Shown here piece by piece: positions 20,459-32,720 of a stretch of DNA of 64,000 nt. The translations under genes and the position numbers were made by a program. Under the pieces are notes generated by a model. It searched no databases. It was not told the origin of the DNA and saw only the letters and a list, made by a program, of their open reading frames with translations. This stretch comes from Drechmeria coniospora (taxonomy: Eukaryota; Ascomycota; Sordariomycetes; Hypocreales; Ophiocordycipitaceae). Where the stretch lies: contig NC_054390.1 in the NCBI RefSeq assembly GCF_001625195.1, positions 6,421,222 to 6,485,221 of the forward strand, given 5' to 3'. Every line of letters starts with the position of its first letter. Within the stretch, counting starts at the first letter, position 1.

Positions 20459-21469
20459 GAAGTTCTCGAGTTATCGTGACGCTGCCGAACTGCTACCGAA
20501 CTGGGCGGTCGAAGTCTTCCACCGACGCAGGCCCAGTCCGGTAAGCGGTTCGATGCACCTCGCGCGGTCGACATATCTATCGCTTTACTCTAGTTAGCAG
20601 TCTATAGTGAACTTATTTATATTCCGTCGCTGAATCATTCGAACCCTACCAATATGACGCTGTTCCTCTGGCTCGTGTGGGCATCGTCCTCACCTATGCT
20701 TGTACAGTACAAGCAACGCGACCATGTTGCTGTGCTCACTAACCTGGCCATCCAACACCGGTTATGATCCCGTAATGGGGATTTCGGTCCAGACGTGATT
20801 CGGTTGTGATTGCTACCGATGTGGATTCACTACTTTGACTGCCGTTTTTTTTCACCTACTATTATTACCCCAGCAAGTACTTGGACAACATATCCCAAGG
20901 TTTGTTGTGTTCAGTCAACCGCAGCCCAACCCAACACCCCTTTGGCGTACTAGTGATGACTTCTTCATAGATGGTCTGCATTACCGTCGGCATGCGCTAT
21001 ATCCGTTACTGTACAAGTATGCATCATGGCTTCTTCATTGGCAACGCCTTGGTTTCGGTTGGGCCAACAGTTATCCGACATGACGAAAAGCTCGAAGACT
21101 TGGTGGAGTCCCTGGGTAGATAAAGATGGCTGAGTGAACAAAACCTGCCAACGTTCAATTGCCAAACTCTGGCGAGAGATTCCTCAGGCAACGTAGCATT
21201 AAGCTTTACTCATGCAGCATTATTTGTACCATATGACGTTGTTTCCACGGCACCAGCTCGCGTTTCCACACATCAGCTCGCCGAAACAAGAAGTCGACGC
21301 TTCATCCATAGGAAGGCGCCCAACATACATGCACTTTGACTTGTTAAGCATCTCAACAAAACATAACGTAAATTGCTACGTACGGCATCTTGGTCATGCC
21401 TTCTCCGCTTTCACACATCACAAAACAAGCATGACGGCCTTTTCAATTTAACTAAATGATACGATTGAA

Positions 21470-22030
21470 AATAGAGTACTTCGTACGTGGGGACAGCACG
21501 CATACTTACTGTATGTTGCGACTGGGGGTGCCGGGGTGGGTGACGGTGGCTACCCTACACCAAGAAGCATGTATAAGTACATGTATCCTCGAACAGCAAG
21601 TACATGAACTCCGTACTGTAGGCGTTCTTGCACGTACATCTACAAATCTCGACCTCCCCAAGCCAAAAAAAATTGGAAGGGTTTTGAGGGTGGTTAGCGT
21701 CACATTCGCTGACGGTGTGAAGTTCAGGCGATAAAGGACGGAGCAAGCCAAGTAACCTCCACGCTTGTTCCCATGAATTCGTTGATTTCTTACTCCGTAC
21801 TCCGTTAAGTACTTCGGAAGCCAACCACAGGACTATTTTTGGAACTACTCTCGAGTCCAAGGTGCATGTACCTGCACAGAGTACTTGTGCACCTACATAC
21901 TTACACGTTTGTACAACTAAATGTAAAGTAAGTACGGAGTACATGTACATATTAATACGTACATTACAGTACTGTAAATGCTGAACTGGAGGCGCTCAAA
22001 TGCAGCTTGTAGGAACGGAGTACTTATACA
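21470..22030. repeat. GTAC / TACTCCGTAC motif island 4
   Basis: Includes TTACTCCGTACTCCGTTAAGTAC (about 21790-21812), GTACGGAGTACATGTACAT (about 21933-21952), AACGGAGTACTT (about 22013) and many GTACA or TGTAC words. Confidence 0.7.
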
Positions 22031-22594
22031 GAATATTTCGTCATGTTGTCGTGGCCGATCCAAAGCAGGCCTAGCTTAATGTCTCGCCGTATGCGGCGCC
22101 AAGAAGCTGTCAACGGGCCGGGTGTCACCCCTTTTCCCACATTAAGTACACCGTAAGCGTTTTCCGTAGTTCTGCACTTGTATTAATTAATTAATATACG
22201 GCGTAATTGCCACCGACAAAGTATTCCACCTGCCCCCCACTGTTTCAAGCAAATGAGTGGCCCTAGGAGTTCGTGACGAGCCTCTAGTTGTACTTATATT
22301 GTACAAGCGAGATGCAGTAATAATGAAGGAGCGCGCGGAGAAATTATGAGCATGTCACCCATGATTCCAGGGGTTATTGATCAATCATTGATTACAAGTA
22401 GATGAGTCCTGCTTGCCTACAGTGGACATAACCAGGGTCCAGAGCCTCACAGGACCCAATCGAACAGTTTGGCATCAAATATCCGGCTTTGTCCGCAACC
22501 GGCACAGTCAGGGAGGCTGAGCGCGCGCAGTCTGCAAAACCACTTCAAAGTTCACTTACGACGGACTTTGCTTGTAGGTTTACAACTATTGAGG

Positions 22595-22990
22595 AATGCC
22601 TGTACTTACTGTACTGTAGAGACTGTACCCGTATCCGTACCCGTAGTTCACCTCCTCTACCTCCAATGCATCCATCCATTCTTGGTGGGGCGATGGCGAC
22701 CTGTCTGTGAGCCCTGTCAAGCTCCGCTTGTCGGTGATCAAACGCGAACTACAGTATTATGGAACTTTTCCTGCAGTTGGTAAGTACAGTACTGTACAGT
22801 ACTTACGCATACGGAGACGGTACTCCCCGTTCTCTGTCTACTTATACAAGTACTGTAAGTACTGTGCTCGTACGATCACTCGTAATCCGTACCTTAACGC
22901 ATGTGATTGGTACATATGAGCGTAAGTATATTAATTACTATTCCTTACACTCCACACATGCACGTGTACGTGCAGGAAGTGTGTTGACGA
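22595..22990. repeat. GTAC-rich island 5
   Basis: Runs such as CTTACTGTACTGTAGAG, GTACCCGTATCCGTACCCGTAG, AAGTACAGTACTGTACAGTACTT and ACAAGTACTGTAAGTACTG lie 220-620 bases upstream of the desaturase-like start. The full TACTCCGTAC decamer is rare here (TACTCCCCGT occurs). Confidence 0.6.
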
Positions 22991-23212
22991 TTGCTGTACA
23001 ACACATCTACAGACACACCCGGCCCAACACTCCCAGCCCAGCAGCACCCAGGCAGGCACGGTAGGGGCGTGAGAGAAATTCTCACCATCCCTCTCACTCT
23101 CTCTCTCTTACTCTCCGTCTCTGTCTGTCTCTTTTACTATCTCGCACGTATCACTGCACAGTACAATGCTCTCGTAAGAGATTGTACAGAGTACGAATCA
23201 GAATCCTCATCG

Positions 23213-24626
23213 ATGGAGAAACACATCGTCTTCGACGGTGCCTTGACACGTCCCGACCTTCTTGTCCTTAAGAACCTCGCCAAGGACGTCGAGCTCGTTG
23301 ATGTTCTTGACAGCGACTCTGCGACCGGTCGTGACTCTGGCATCGGCTCCGAGGTGAGCTCTCAGCATGACGAGGAACTCGCACAGCTTGACGAGGCCGG
23401 CGGCGGCACTCTCGATACCACGGCCAAGGATGTTGCTCTCCTCAAAGCCATGAGAGATCCCAGCAGCGACAGCTTCGAGCCCACCGTACTGCTCACCGTC
23501 GACGACTATAGTGCCCACGTCTCGCCCGCCATCGACAGGTACATTCTACAACCGTACGTTGCCTGGGCTCGAAAGGTGGCCCGATATGATACGGACGTTG
23601 CCATGATCAACCACCTGATCATCTACTTTACCACGTCCGTCCCCAGCGCCGTCTTCCTCTACCGGCACTTCACCTATACCCACGGAGTGCTCCATACGGC
23701 CATGCAGTTCTACCTCCTCGGTACCTACACCCTGATGATGCACCAACACATACACCAGCGGGGTATCCTGGCCAAGAGGTTTGCTTTACTCGACAAGCTC
23801 TTCCCCTACATTCTCGATCCGCTCATGGGTCATTCGTGGAATACCTACTACTACCACCATGTCAAGCATCACCATGTCGAGGGCAACGGCCCCGAAGACT
23901 TGTCCTCGACGCTTCGTTACCAGCGCGATAGCGCCCTGCACTTTCTCCACTACGTCGGCCGATTCTTCTTCCTCGTCTGGCTAGACCTGCCGCTGTACTT
24001 TGTTCGAAAGAATCGTCCCATGATGGCGGTGAAGTCGTTGGGCTGGGAGTGTCTCACCTACCTCTTCTATTACACCATGGCCACGCGCTTCGGCGGCAAG
24101 GCCACCACCTTCGTCTATCTTCTACCCTTCCTCCTCCTGCGACTCGGACTCATGGTCGGCAACTGGGGGCAGCACGCGTTTGTCGATGCAGACGAGCCCG
24201 ACTCTGACTTTCGATCGAGCATCACCTTGGTCGATGTCGCGGTATGTTAACCCCCCGTGAATCGACCATGCTTGTAAGCTGACAAGTAGATTGCAGAGCA
24301 ACCGATTCTGCTTCAACGATGGCTACCATACCTCGCACCATCTCAATCCGCTGCGGCACTGGCGCGACCATCCGATCTCGTTTCTTGAGCAGAAGAAGAC
24401 GTATGCGAAGGAGGGCGCCCTTGTCTTTCACAACATTGATTTTCTCATGATTACCCTGCGATTGGTGCTCAAAGACTACGAGCATCTGGCCAAGTGCCTC
24501 GTGCCCATGGGGGACCAGATTCGACTCACCATGGATGGGCGAATCGCGCTGCTGAAGAAGTTGACAAGGCGCTTCAGCGAAGAGGAGATCCAGGAAAAGT
24601 TTCGGAAAGGACGCAAATCCAGCTGA
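23213..24626 (+). CDS. Membrane fatty acid desaturase/hydroxylase-like protein
   Basis: Two exons, 23213-24241 and 24297-24626 (55-bp intron, GTATGT donor, TGCAG acceptor), encode 452 residues. Three histidine clusters typical of di-iron membrane desaturases and hydroxylases are present: HQHIHQ near residue 180, YYYHHVKHHHVEGN near residue 219, and FNDGYHTSHHLNPLRHW near residue 348. Between them are several hydrophobic spans. The first 110 residues are acidic and unlike a desaturase core. The third cluster is formed right after the splice junction, which supports the intron. Substrate and position of oxidation are unknown. The ATG at 23213 is the first one in frame; the frame is open further upstream without ATG. 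It is probably an ER protein. Confidence 0.8.
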
Positions 24627-25377
24627 GACTTACCCACAGCATAGAACTGTGAGCCAGAGAGACAGGTCAGGGTCACGTGCGCCCGTACTAGGAATTGAAG
24701 AGTGCGACTCGGACTTCATGGAAGCACCAAGGTGTCGAAAAGCACGAGTCAATTTCGACGGAGACAGGAAGGCTGCGACTTGCATTGAAGGAAGAAACGA
24801 CACGGCTTGGAATAACGGCTGTCGTCCGTACTCGATAGATCGAACCGATCTGAGGAAGAGGAGGCAACGGAGCAGAGGGAGAACAGCAGCTGAGAACTTG
24901 TGCTTTGTTGATACGGAGTGATGTTGAGGACATGATGGGTCCTTTGGTGTACCACAAACCCTGCGACGCTGCGCGACATCGCAGGAGTCTTGAGAAGGCT
25001 TAATGAATGAATCAATCAGTCAATCAACCAACCTCTGATGTGTCGAGCAATGAGTTAATGCAGAGGGCAATACCGAGTATTACTGTGCAATGCCGTGTAA
25101 TTAATGCACAGAAAGTACCGAATGTATCTGTACTTACGGAGTAATACTTGGTACAGCACTGAAGTACATGAACGCTGCAGTCTAGGCGTGCAGGTACGTA
25201 CCATCTCACGCGACGTCATGTGGAGGACCATCTGGCGGAGCTTTGTGACTCGGAGTCCGTATCCGATTTAGCATGACCGCGAGAACCTCACCTCACCTTC
25301 CACAAGCTTCGCAACAAGCATCAACGCCGTCCAAACACCCGCCGAACCGATTTGCATAGCTGCATTCTTCTCCAAAA
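24627..25377. other. Intergenic region
   Basis: No gene seen. It holds a short GTAC-rich patch (25060-25200, with TTACGGAGTAATACTTGGTAC at about 25136-25156) and the promoter of the Fmp46-like gene. Confidence 0.5.
25060..25200. repeat. GTAC-rich patch 6
   Basis: A short patch with ACCGAGTATTACTGTGC, TACGGAGTAATAC, GTACAG and GTACGTACC words, about 180 bases upstream of a gene start. Confidence 0.55.
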
Positions 25378-25904
25378 ATGTTTGGCTCATTCGTAAGTGA
25401 ACCCAAATGCGGCGAAAAGCCCCACTCTCACGGTCGGCAAACAGCGCAAGACGCTCGACATCGTCACTGTCTTCCACAAGGCTGGCTCCCCTGCTTCGAC
25501 CAGGGTCGCCAACCTTCTGAAGCAGATGTCAGTCAATGCCCAGACGTCGGCGACCCAAGACCAAGCCAGCGAAGCGTCGAAAAAGCCCTCTCGTGACCCG
25601 TTTGAGCTCGACATCACCGAGGAGCCCCCCACGCAGGAACAGGTCCAGACCATTTTGGAATACGTCGGCCAGAGCAACATCTCGCACGTTATAAAAGGTG
25701 CCACCGACGAGAAGGATGCGTTGAAAAAGTTCAAGCAGAACAAGGAGAATTTCCTTCGGCCTGTGGTAGGTTCCCCGATGTGCGTGCTCGGAAGTGGATT
25801 CGGCCTTGGCTAACGAAGGGCAGACGGTGGACTGGAACAATGGCAAGGCCATTGCTGGTGCCGACGAGTCCCAAATCCTCAAGCTTCTGAAGTCGAAGAA
25901 TTAG
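25378..25904 (+). CDS. Fmp46-like thioredoxin-fold protein (DUF1687)
   Basis: Three exons, 25378-25392, 25445-25765 and 25824-25904, encode 138 residues. The first exon has only five codons (MFGSF) followed by a GTAAGT donor. The body RKTLDIVTVFHKAGSPASTR, DPFELDITEEPPT, LEYVG and the end TVDWNNGKAIAGADESQILKLL match the fungal Fmp46/DUF1687 family, a thioredoxin-like fold reported to be mitochondrial. The family is often labelled a putative redox protein, yet this product has no cysteine at all, so thiol chemistry is excluded for this model. Introns are 52 and 58 bp and both junctions keep complete codons. Confidence in the family is high, in its role low. Confidence 0.85.
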
Positions 25905-27298
25905 ATTCATTACCCATTTTCTAACGCAGCATACTGCTTGATTGTACATATACCCTACTTCACGGCCCATGGCTGGCCTCCGCGTTCAAATTGACGTCAA
26001 GTTCACGGAATATTGCATCCGCATCACTCTTGCCCATCAACACTGCATGTTCCCGGTCAATTCACACCCTATGATGGAAGGAGATACATGGCCTGCCTAT
26101 AGGACGCGCACGCCCACCTTGACATGCTTGTGCTGGACATTCTGCTCGTCGAACCCGCGCTTGTCGGAGGGAAGGCTACGTGATTTCCACTTTGTACTCT
26201 GCTGACGAATACCAGGTGACCACTTCCTCACAGGCAACGAAATTGTGTAGACTCAAAGTCCAAGGCAACCATGGACCGAACATCGCCTATTTTGTGCGGG
26301 CATAACCCTCGCCGTTGCCTGGGCGAACAGACTGGGGCTCGTTCAGCCACTCCTCGCTGGTTCAAATTCACAGCATACACCTAGTTATTGCCAGGAACCA
26401 CACGTGCACACCGATTTCTGATTCGCTTATCGAGCCCTGTTCGTCTCTGGAGTAGCCAGCTGAGAGTTTTCTCAGCCGCGGATGAGTAACAACTTGCTCG
26501 TTATCAAAAATTCCTCCATTCTTCGCTTTTCGTCCTTCCTTCCATAACCATCCCTCTCTCCTCTTCAACTTCCAAAACCGAAACCTGGCTCCTTTTTTCA
26601 AAGGGAAAAAGAATCTGTTGGCCTTCACGGCTGCTTCATCGCACCGAAGCTACATTCATTCCATACTCGCACAACGACGTACCCCTGCTAAATATCTTTG
26701 GAGGCTCACTCGCCACTTGCTGTGATATCGGCACACTGCCTTGAGCTATCGTCTGAATTGACAAAAGTCTTTCCCTCATCTACCTACACACTCGAAAAAC
26801 TACCCGCCACCTTAACTCCACCGTCTTGCTTGGCGCGAGACCTTCCGCGTCGACGGTCCACTGACGAGGGAACCGAACCCACGTTAACCAGAGCATATTG
26901 ACTTTGCTTTGGCAACGACGGTAGTTTTGGATAGTGCGCTGCCCAGCTGCAGCGAAAGCGCCTATTCAGCTGCGACATCTGACGAGTCTACGGCTGCTTG
27001 TATACGGCAAGAGAGCTGCTGAGAAGCAGGCCTCCTTTTTGTCATCTTCTCACGTCTGCCTGTGTACTCTACACATCATCGACAAGTGATATACCAAGCG
27101 CCTCTGACTACCTCGAATCTGAAATAGAAAGGAGAGGACATTCGACAGTGCTGACCTTCAAGATCGGCAGAAGCCAGCACTGCCGAGCAGCCGTTGTCGA
27201 GCTCCACGCGGACTGTTCGCGACTACCACATTGCTCCTGAGCACAAGGGGATATAGGAAAATAAGAAAAACGTCAGTTTGAGGTTGAGAATTGTCACC
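25905..27298. other. Long leader and intergenic region before the RRM gene
   Basis: No gene supported. A pyrimidine-rich stretch (about 26512-26595) and many short open frames suggest that much of 26600-27298 could be a long 5' leader with upstream ATGs. No GTAC island is present. Confidence 0.4.
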
Positions 27299-30200
27299 AT
27301 GGCCACGATGAAGGGTGATAGCGGTTCGATCTTTAAGAATACTACCCCGACTATAACTCTCAATGCTCCTCATCCAGTGCTCGATGCGGCGGGTTTCCCC
27401 AAGAAGTTTTACAACGACCTCCCGCTTGGACAGCAGGAAGCATTTGCTCACTTCTATCCCAATGGACTACCTGTAACTTACGACATGGATCACGGAAAGG
27501 ATTCTGGCGGCATCCCTCAACGCTACTTGGAGAATCATCTGCCTACCCGCTTCTACACCCACCCGCCTCCTAGCATTCAGGCCAAATTCTCGACCATGCA
27601 CGGCCAGCAGGCCTCCCGCAAGCTCGGAGAACTGCTTCCGGAACGTCGCATACACCTGTGGAATCGTGACGAGATCCAATCCGTTTGCAATTCATTGCGC
27701 CGCGTCTTCTGGGCAGATATGAAGCGCATGCAGAAACCAAGCAGCTGGAACGACCTCTGGGATTATTTCGACCCATACGACCTCTACCACTATGGTGCCC
27801 TCAACCTCTGGAACATTCTCAATACTATTTTTGATGAGAATCAGATCATTAGCAGGGGATGGAATGCCGACGTATCGCTCGAGATCGGTCATTTTGCCGA
27901 CAAATGGATTGAGACTCCCGAGAATGTCCAGAAGCTGAAGGAGTGGGATGGCATGGCAGGCCCTCTGGTGAGCCTTCTTTCAACCTCTGATTGGAAGTAT
28001 GTCGGAAACCTCGAGGACGACGAACTGGGACTCCTCAGGTCCGCACTTAAATACCGCCGAGACTTGATTCTCTCGGGATTCCAGTCATTTTGCAGCGTTC
28101 CGACGGATGTCTTGACAGCTCATAACAGTGGAAACCTCGTGAACTGGCTTGGTAAGTGTTGTTTTCCGACACGCGCGAAAGCCACTTTGCTCACCAATTC
28201 TTAGCCGACTCACCCATCCTGAGTAGTAATGGTCTACCACTTCCTCCTGCGTCAGAGCCGGTTCACGAGCAGAGTGATAACCCTGCCTCGAACGCTGGTG
28301 CACCTTGCTTCGTGCAGAACGGCAGCCACTACTACCACCCCTTAGGGCAGCGTGCCCCTGCACTTGATCAAAGAACCGCTCAGCTGCCCAAGCGCGCCTC
28401 CTCTCTCGCGGTCGAGGCTCTCCAGCACTCTGTTGATGCAGCCACTGTGAAAAAGGGGCCAACTGGTGTGGCGAAGAAGCGTGACGTTGTCATTGCAATG
28501 GGCAGCAGCAGGCCTCCGCCTGCATGGAATCACCACGACACAAAGCCGACGAGCAGCACAGAAGTAGCTGAGCGTGAGACCGGGCCTCAGAAACAGACAA
28601 CTAATCTGTCCGGATCTGTCTTCAAGAGCCGGTTGGAAGAAACGCAGCCAGTTGATTTGGCCGAAACTGGACACTCGGAAGTCAAGAGCGTTCATCATGA
28701 CACGATGACCAAGGCTAGGCCTGGAGGAAATAGCGTTCAATCGGGCGTTGATGCTGACGAAAGTAGTCGATCCATTGTGACCACCACATGTTCCACGGCT
28801 TCGAATGAAAGCAATTACCAGGAAAAGGCTCACAAGGAAGCTCAGACTCAGTCCCGCCAAAGTGCTTGCCTCGAAGCCAAAACATCTCTTCAGACCGAAT
28901 GCTGCCACGGTTCGGCAGACTTGACGACTGGCACAGCGCCAAAAAGTGACCTTGACGCTGCCAAAGTGTCCGAAGTGCTGCCTGACTAGGTATCAGACAC
29001 AGCTCCGAAACTGAAGGCGCAGGAAGGACCGAGGATGGTGACTGAGACTCGCCTTGCTGACGGAGCGGGTGAGATGATGGCGTCTGGTGGAAGTGCAACC
29101 GTCCCAACGAAGAAATTCAACGTAGGGCCTCATGAAACAAATGTTTTTTGTTCCGCGAGACGAAAAATAGAAATGGAACTTGTCCCGGGGCACCGGCCCG
29201 TGTCATTGAATCACCCTTGCCCGCCACGACCATGGCAACCAAATGCTGAACCTGCTCGCTCTGCGTCAGCGGTGCAGCCGAGACGACTCTCAAAAAGCAA
29301 TGTGCCCAGCTCCGTATCGGATGAAGATGAAGACGCTCATCCATTTCCGGAAATTGACGAAGTTATCAATCATCAGTTTGTTGCTGACAGCCTGGAGTTG
29401 CATCATCAGGGATCGGCTCCTGCCATCGACGCTGGACTCATTCAAGCCCGAGAATGCGGCCCTCAGTTGTTACCTCCGAAGCCTCCAACCGGTGGAATTG
29501 GTCACCGGAATCCGAAATCTCACAGAGGGAGCCAAGGCCCAAGCCCGAGAGGTGGACGTCGTGCTTCCCCTGGACCACATGACAATCACAACACCCCCTT
29601 GAGAGGCGGAATCTACCGCGGTGGCCGTCATGAAAAAGGTACGAATCGTGGAGGCTCGCACAATCAGAGGATTGATAGCATTGCGCCGACCCAGGAGCAG
29701 CCGTCGTATTACCAGACTCAGTCGTATCACCAGACTCAATCGTTCCGCACGGCTGCGGCGCACAACCAGCCGCAATTGTTTCCACAAAACAGAGCACACC
29801 GGAAGAGTGCATGGAATCCTCAGACGGGGTACCAATCTGAGGCGCACGCAAATACGGAGTGTCGCAACAGCCATCCTCATGGTAAGTTTTCCTACAAACC
29901 TTGCAACTGTCCCCAATGCAACGAACGCAACCGAAGCGTGTGGGTTCTCGCGTACGAGGGACCCGAAACCCCAATGGTTGAGATACAGGAGAAGGTAAAA
30001 CTGGGACTTGGAAGCATGTTCGGCAGGGTTGAAGAAATGTTCCCTGTCGGCCGTGAAGATGGAGCTGCTTTTATCGTCAGGTAGGAAAAACTCTCGTCCC
30101 CTTCAAGATTTCGACTGTGTGCTGACCCAGGATGAATAGGTTCGCCCATGAATCGTGTGTTCCAGATGCTCTCATCTTTGGCTTCGGATATATACCAGAG

Positions 30201-32720
30201 CGACAACTTTCGGTAGCTATAAGCGCCGTCTATAGGTCCAAGTGGGTGAATTCGACCTGGCGCCAGAACGAGGACCTCGGTGGCAAGCAGTTCCAGCCAG
30301 CACCTCCCCCTGACCGCAAGACTCGCATGAATCCTCCGTTTCCACCTCTGCCACCGCCTCCAGGCATTCCCTTCGTGGCCAAGGGGGTTCAAACTCGGGC
30401 GCGCTCGGCATATCAAACGTTCCCTGGCGACCAGGCCTATATCAGTCGTCCCGTGCTGTACGGAGTCGAGAACGCGCTGCGTACTTCCGATAATTCCTTG
30501 CAGGCTATTCCTCTCGTGCATACCTCGCCAGAGGTTATCAAAGGTCGCGGTGACAGTTTACAGTCGAGAAAGTCAGGGGCCGCGAGGGACGTTCACGTCG
30601 TCTTGCCGGGGTCACCACCCGATTTGCGCACCTGTGTGCCTCGAACTCCGACCGCACTCGAGGACATGGAGAGAGCGAAGGATACCAGTGCTCAATCTAA
30701 ACCGCCTTCGGAAGAAGTGCTGAGCGATGTAAATTTTGTTGACGATAGTGACCTTTCGACCCCGAGGAGCTTTTCACGCACCGGTTCGGCCATCAAGGCT
30801 CGTGTCTCCCTACCTATGGTGTCGCCGGAACTGTTGAAGACTGTGACGGTAATGCACGCCACGCAGCCCGAACCGGAGAGCGACCAGGTTGAGGAACGAG
30901 AGCTGGATGTCCCTGAATCCCCCACCCCGAAGCCAAGGCGGCTCAAGACCTTGATTGCCGCGGACAATTTCTCAGTGGCCACAGAGATGGAAGCGTCGGG
31001 GCAGAGACCTGGCAGACGGACTCTCAGCACCTTCACGGACGAGCAAGTGAAGAGCCGTATGATGGATTGGCATAGGATTGTTATTCCCATGGACCCCCAG
31101 ATCAGACGCAAGTCGACGGAGGGCGACCGAAGCGGAGGGTTGGTGAATGCAGTTTCAGCAACGACTGTTGTTCCGGGAATCTCCCGTGGAAAGTCAACCG
31201 TTGCAGATGATGCTTCCACTATGAGTTCTGGATCCCTGGGCCCTAAATTGTCTACTCCCGAGACAGGATCCAGCGACTCTGAGTATGAAGCACTGGTCGG
31301 CGACATGAATGAAAGATGGACTTTGCTTCCACCGAACGACACTGGCGACCAGTCGAGTAAGAATCAAGATATGGGACATTCTTCGCAGAAGGCCACGCCC
31401 TGCCTTTCGCATGCGCATACTGGACAGAAGATGACACGTTTAGGTGGCGAACAGTTTCCGAATGACTTTGTGCAGACTTCTCGGAAGCACGGCCACACAC
31501 ACATTCATACGGCTCCAAGTGTTGCAACTGATAACTCCGATCAGGAGACTCTTGGGCAGTCGTGCAGTCAAGACCGTTCATTCTCTCGCGATGGCTTGGA
31601 AAGCATTGGCCATGCGCCGGAGTGTGGCCAGGGAACGAGCAAGAAGAAGAAGAAGGGCGCTTACAAGAAGAGTAGGCCGCAGCGAACGGTTGCCTCCACG
31701 TCCAAGTCACAATCCGAGGTTGCACACCTTCAGATGGAGGACAGTGCCTCGGGATCAGGTCCAGAGCACGTGTCACAGGCTGGTATCGCCGAACATTCGC
31801 GGTCTCCAAACCAAACGTCAATCAGGGTTGCACCGACATCGGGATTCGTGGATGCCGGTGAGGGTGACAAAAGAGCAGAGAAGTTCAAAGGCCAAGGCCC
31901 CAACCAAAGGAACGAGTATCGAGCAAAGGCGGGCGGGTCTTTGAAGATGACCAGGAAGCGTAGAAACCGACCGGGGGCTATTCAAACCTGCGTTACCGAA
32001 ACGCCAGATCACTCTGCCGGCCCCAGCTTCCCACCCCAAACTCTTTGCCGTGTTTCTTCCCGTGAATCGGATCCTAGTTTAGGACTACAGGCACAACAGA
32101 GATCTACGGGGCAGCCTGTGAAGGTTGTTTTGCTCAACCCGCGAGCCGAGGCTTTTAAGTCACCAAAGATCGGGGTAGAAACGGCTGGAACAACGGGAGC
32201 AGGTTTGACGAAGAAGGAGAACGGAGACGATTCGATTTCGCAGAAAGTAGGCAAGGAGAAGAAGGATGCTGAGGACTCTTGGGATGAAGAGAATGGGGAT
32301 GAGACTACCCCGAAGCAGAATTCTCCTCGTGTGGTGCCGCCTGAGCTGGCGGCAGGGATCTATTGGAAAGGCAAGGGGCGTGATGTGCAGAGACCTGGGC
32401 CGGCGGTTCAGCAAGTTCCGACTTGCAAGGGACCACAGCGGCATGCAGCGAAGGCGACGGCGAAGGCGACGACGAAGCACGAGGGAAGGGCTGAGACAGG
32501 CCCCTCACCGGCTACGTCGGCAAAGAAATCGCCAATGCTGGCGGGTGTTGTGACGGAGGACTGGCCCTCGCTGCCGGGACAGGAAGCTCGCTCCTGCAGT
32601 AATACTGACGTGTCGCAGACAGGTCACTGGGGCTCCAGACCAGGTGCTTTCCGCGCGGAGGGATCGGCTAGACAGAGTGGAGAGGACGGAGAGCAGGAAG
32701 AGGAGAGCAAGGAGAGCTAG
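27299..32720 (+). CDS. Large uncharacterised protein with an RRM-like domain
   Basis: I do not recognise a named gene. Proposed exons 27299-28151, 28205-28945, 28997-30080 and 30140-32720 give about 1752 residues. The N-terminal 280 residues are compact, with aromatic-rich stretches (RRVFWADMKRM, WNDLWDYFDPYDLYHYG) and no known fold that I can name. A long polar region follows. A CNCPQC cluster precedes an RRM-like domain near residues 842-930 (RNP2-like SVWVLAYEG, RNP1-like GAAFIVRFAHES). The rest is disordered, with Lys-rich patches (KKKKKGAYKKSRPQ, TRKRRNRPG) that could be nuclear signals. The reading frame is broken by one TAG at 28987-28989, in phase on both sides. I removed it with a 51-bp intron whose donor (GTGACC) is weak; a 57-bp alternative (28966-29022) is also in phase. 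The start (CACCATGG) is strong. RNA binding is inferred. Confidence 0.68.

Larger units (their letters stand above)
19792..23212. other. Long intergenic region
   Basis: No protein gene is supported in these 3.4 kb. The left end is the eL14 promoter (CCAAT at about 20086-20090, telo-like motifs). At 20236-20458 a segment looks like an intron without a coding partner (separate entry). 20460-21460 shows nothing clear. From 21470 two GTAC islands follow. The last 130 bases carry a CTCTCT tract (about 23088-23142) that is probably the core promoter or leader of the desaturase-like gene. Confidence 0.5.

Noticed and set aside
20460..20560. Small basic peptide read after the orphan intron
   Set aside because: No splicing choice from the leader ATG reaches that frame without a stop, and it matches no small ribosomal protein I can recall.
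22991..23212. N-terminal extension of the desaturase-like protein
   Set aside because: The frame is open but has no ATG before 23213, and the stretch includes a CT-rich tract typical of a leader.
26280..26380. GGTTCAAATTC resembling a tRNA B box
   Set aside because: No A box or cloverleaf arms at suitable spacing upstream.
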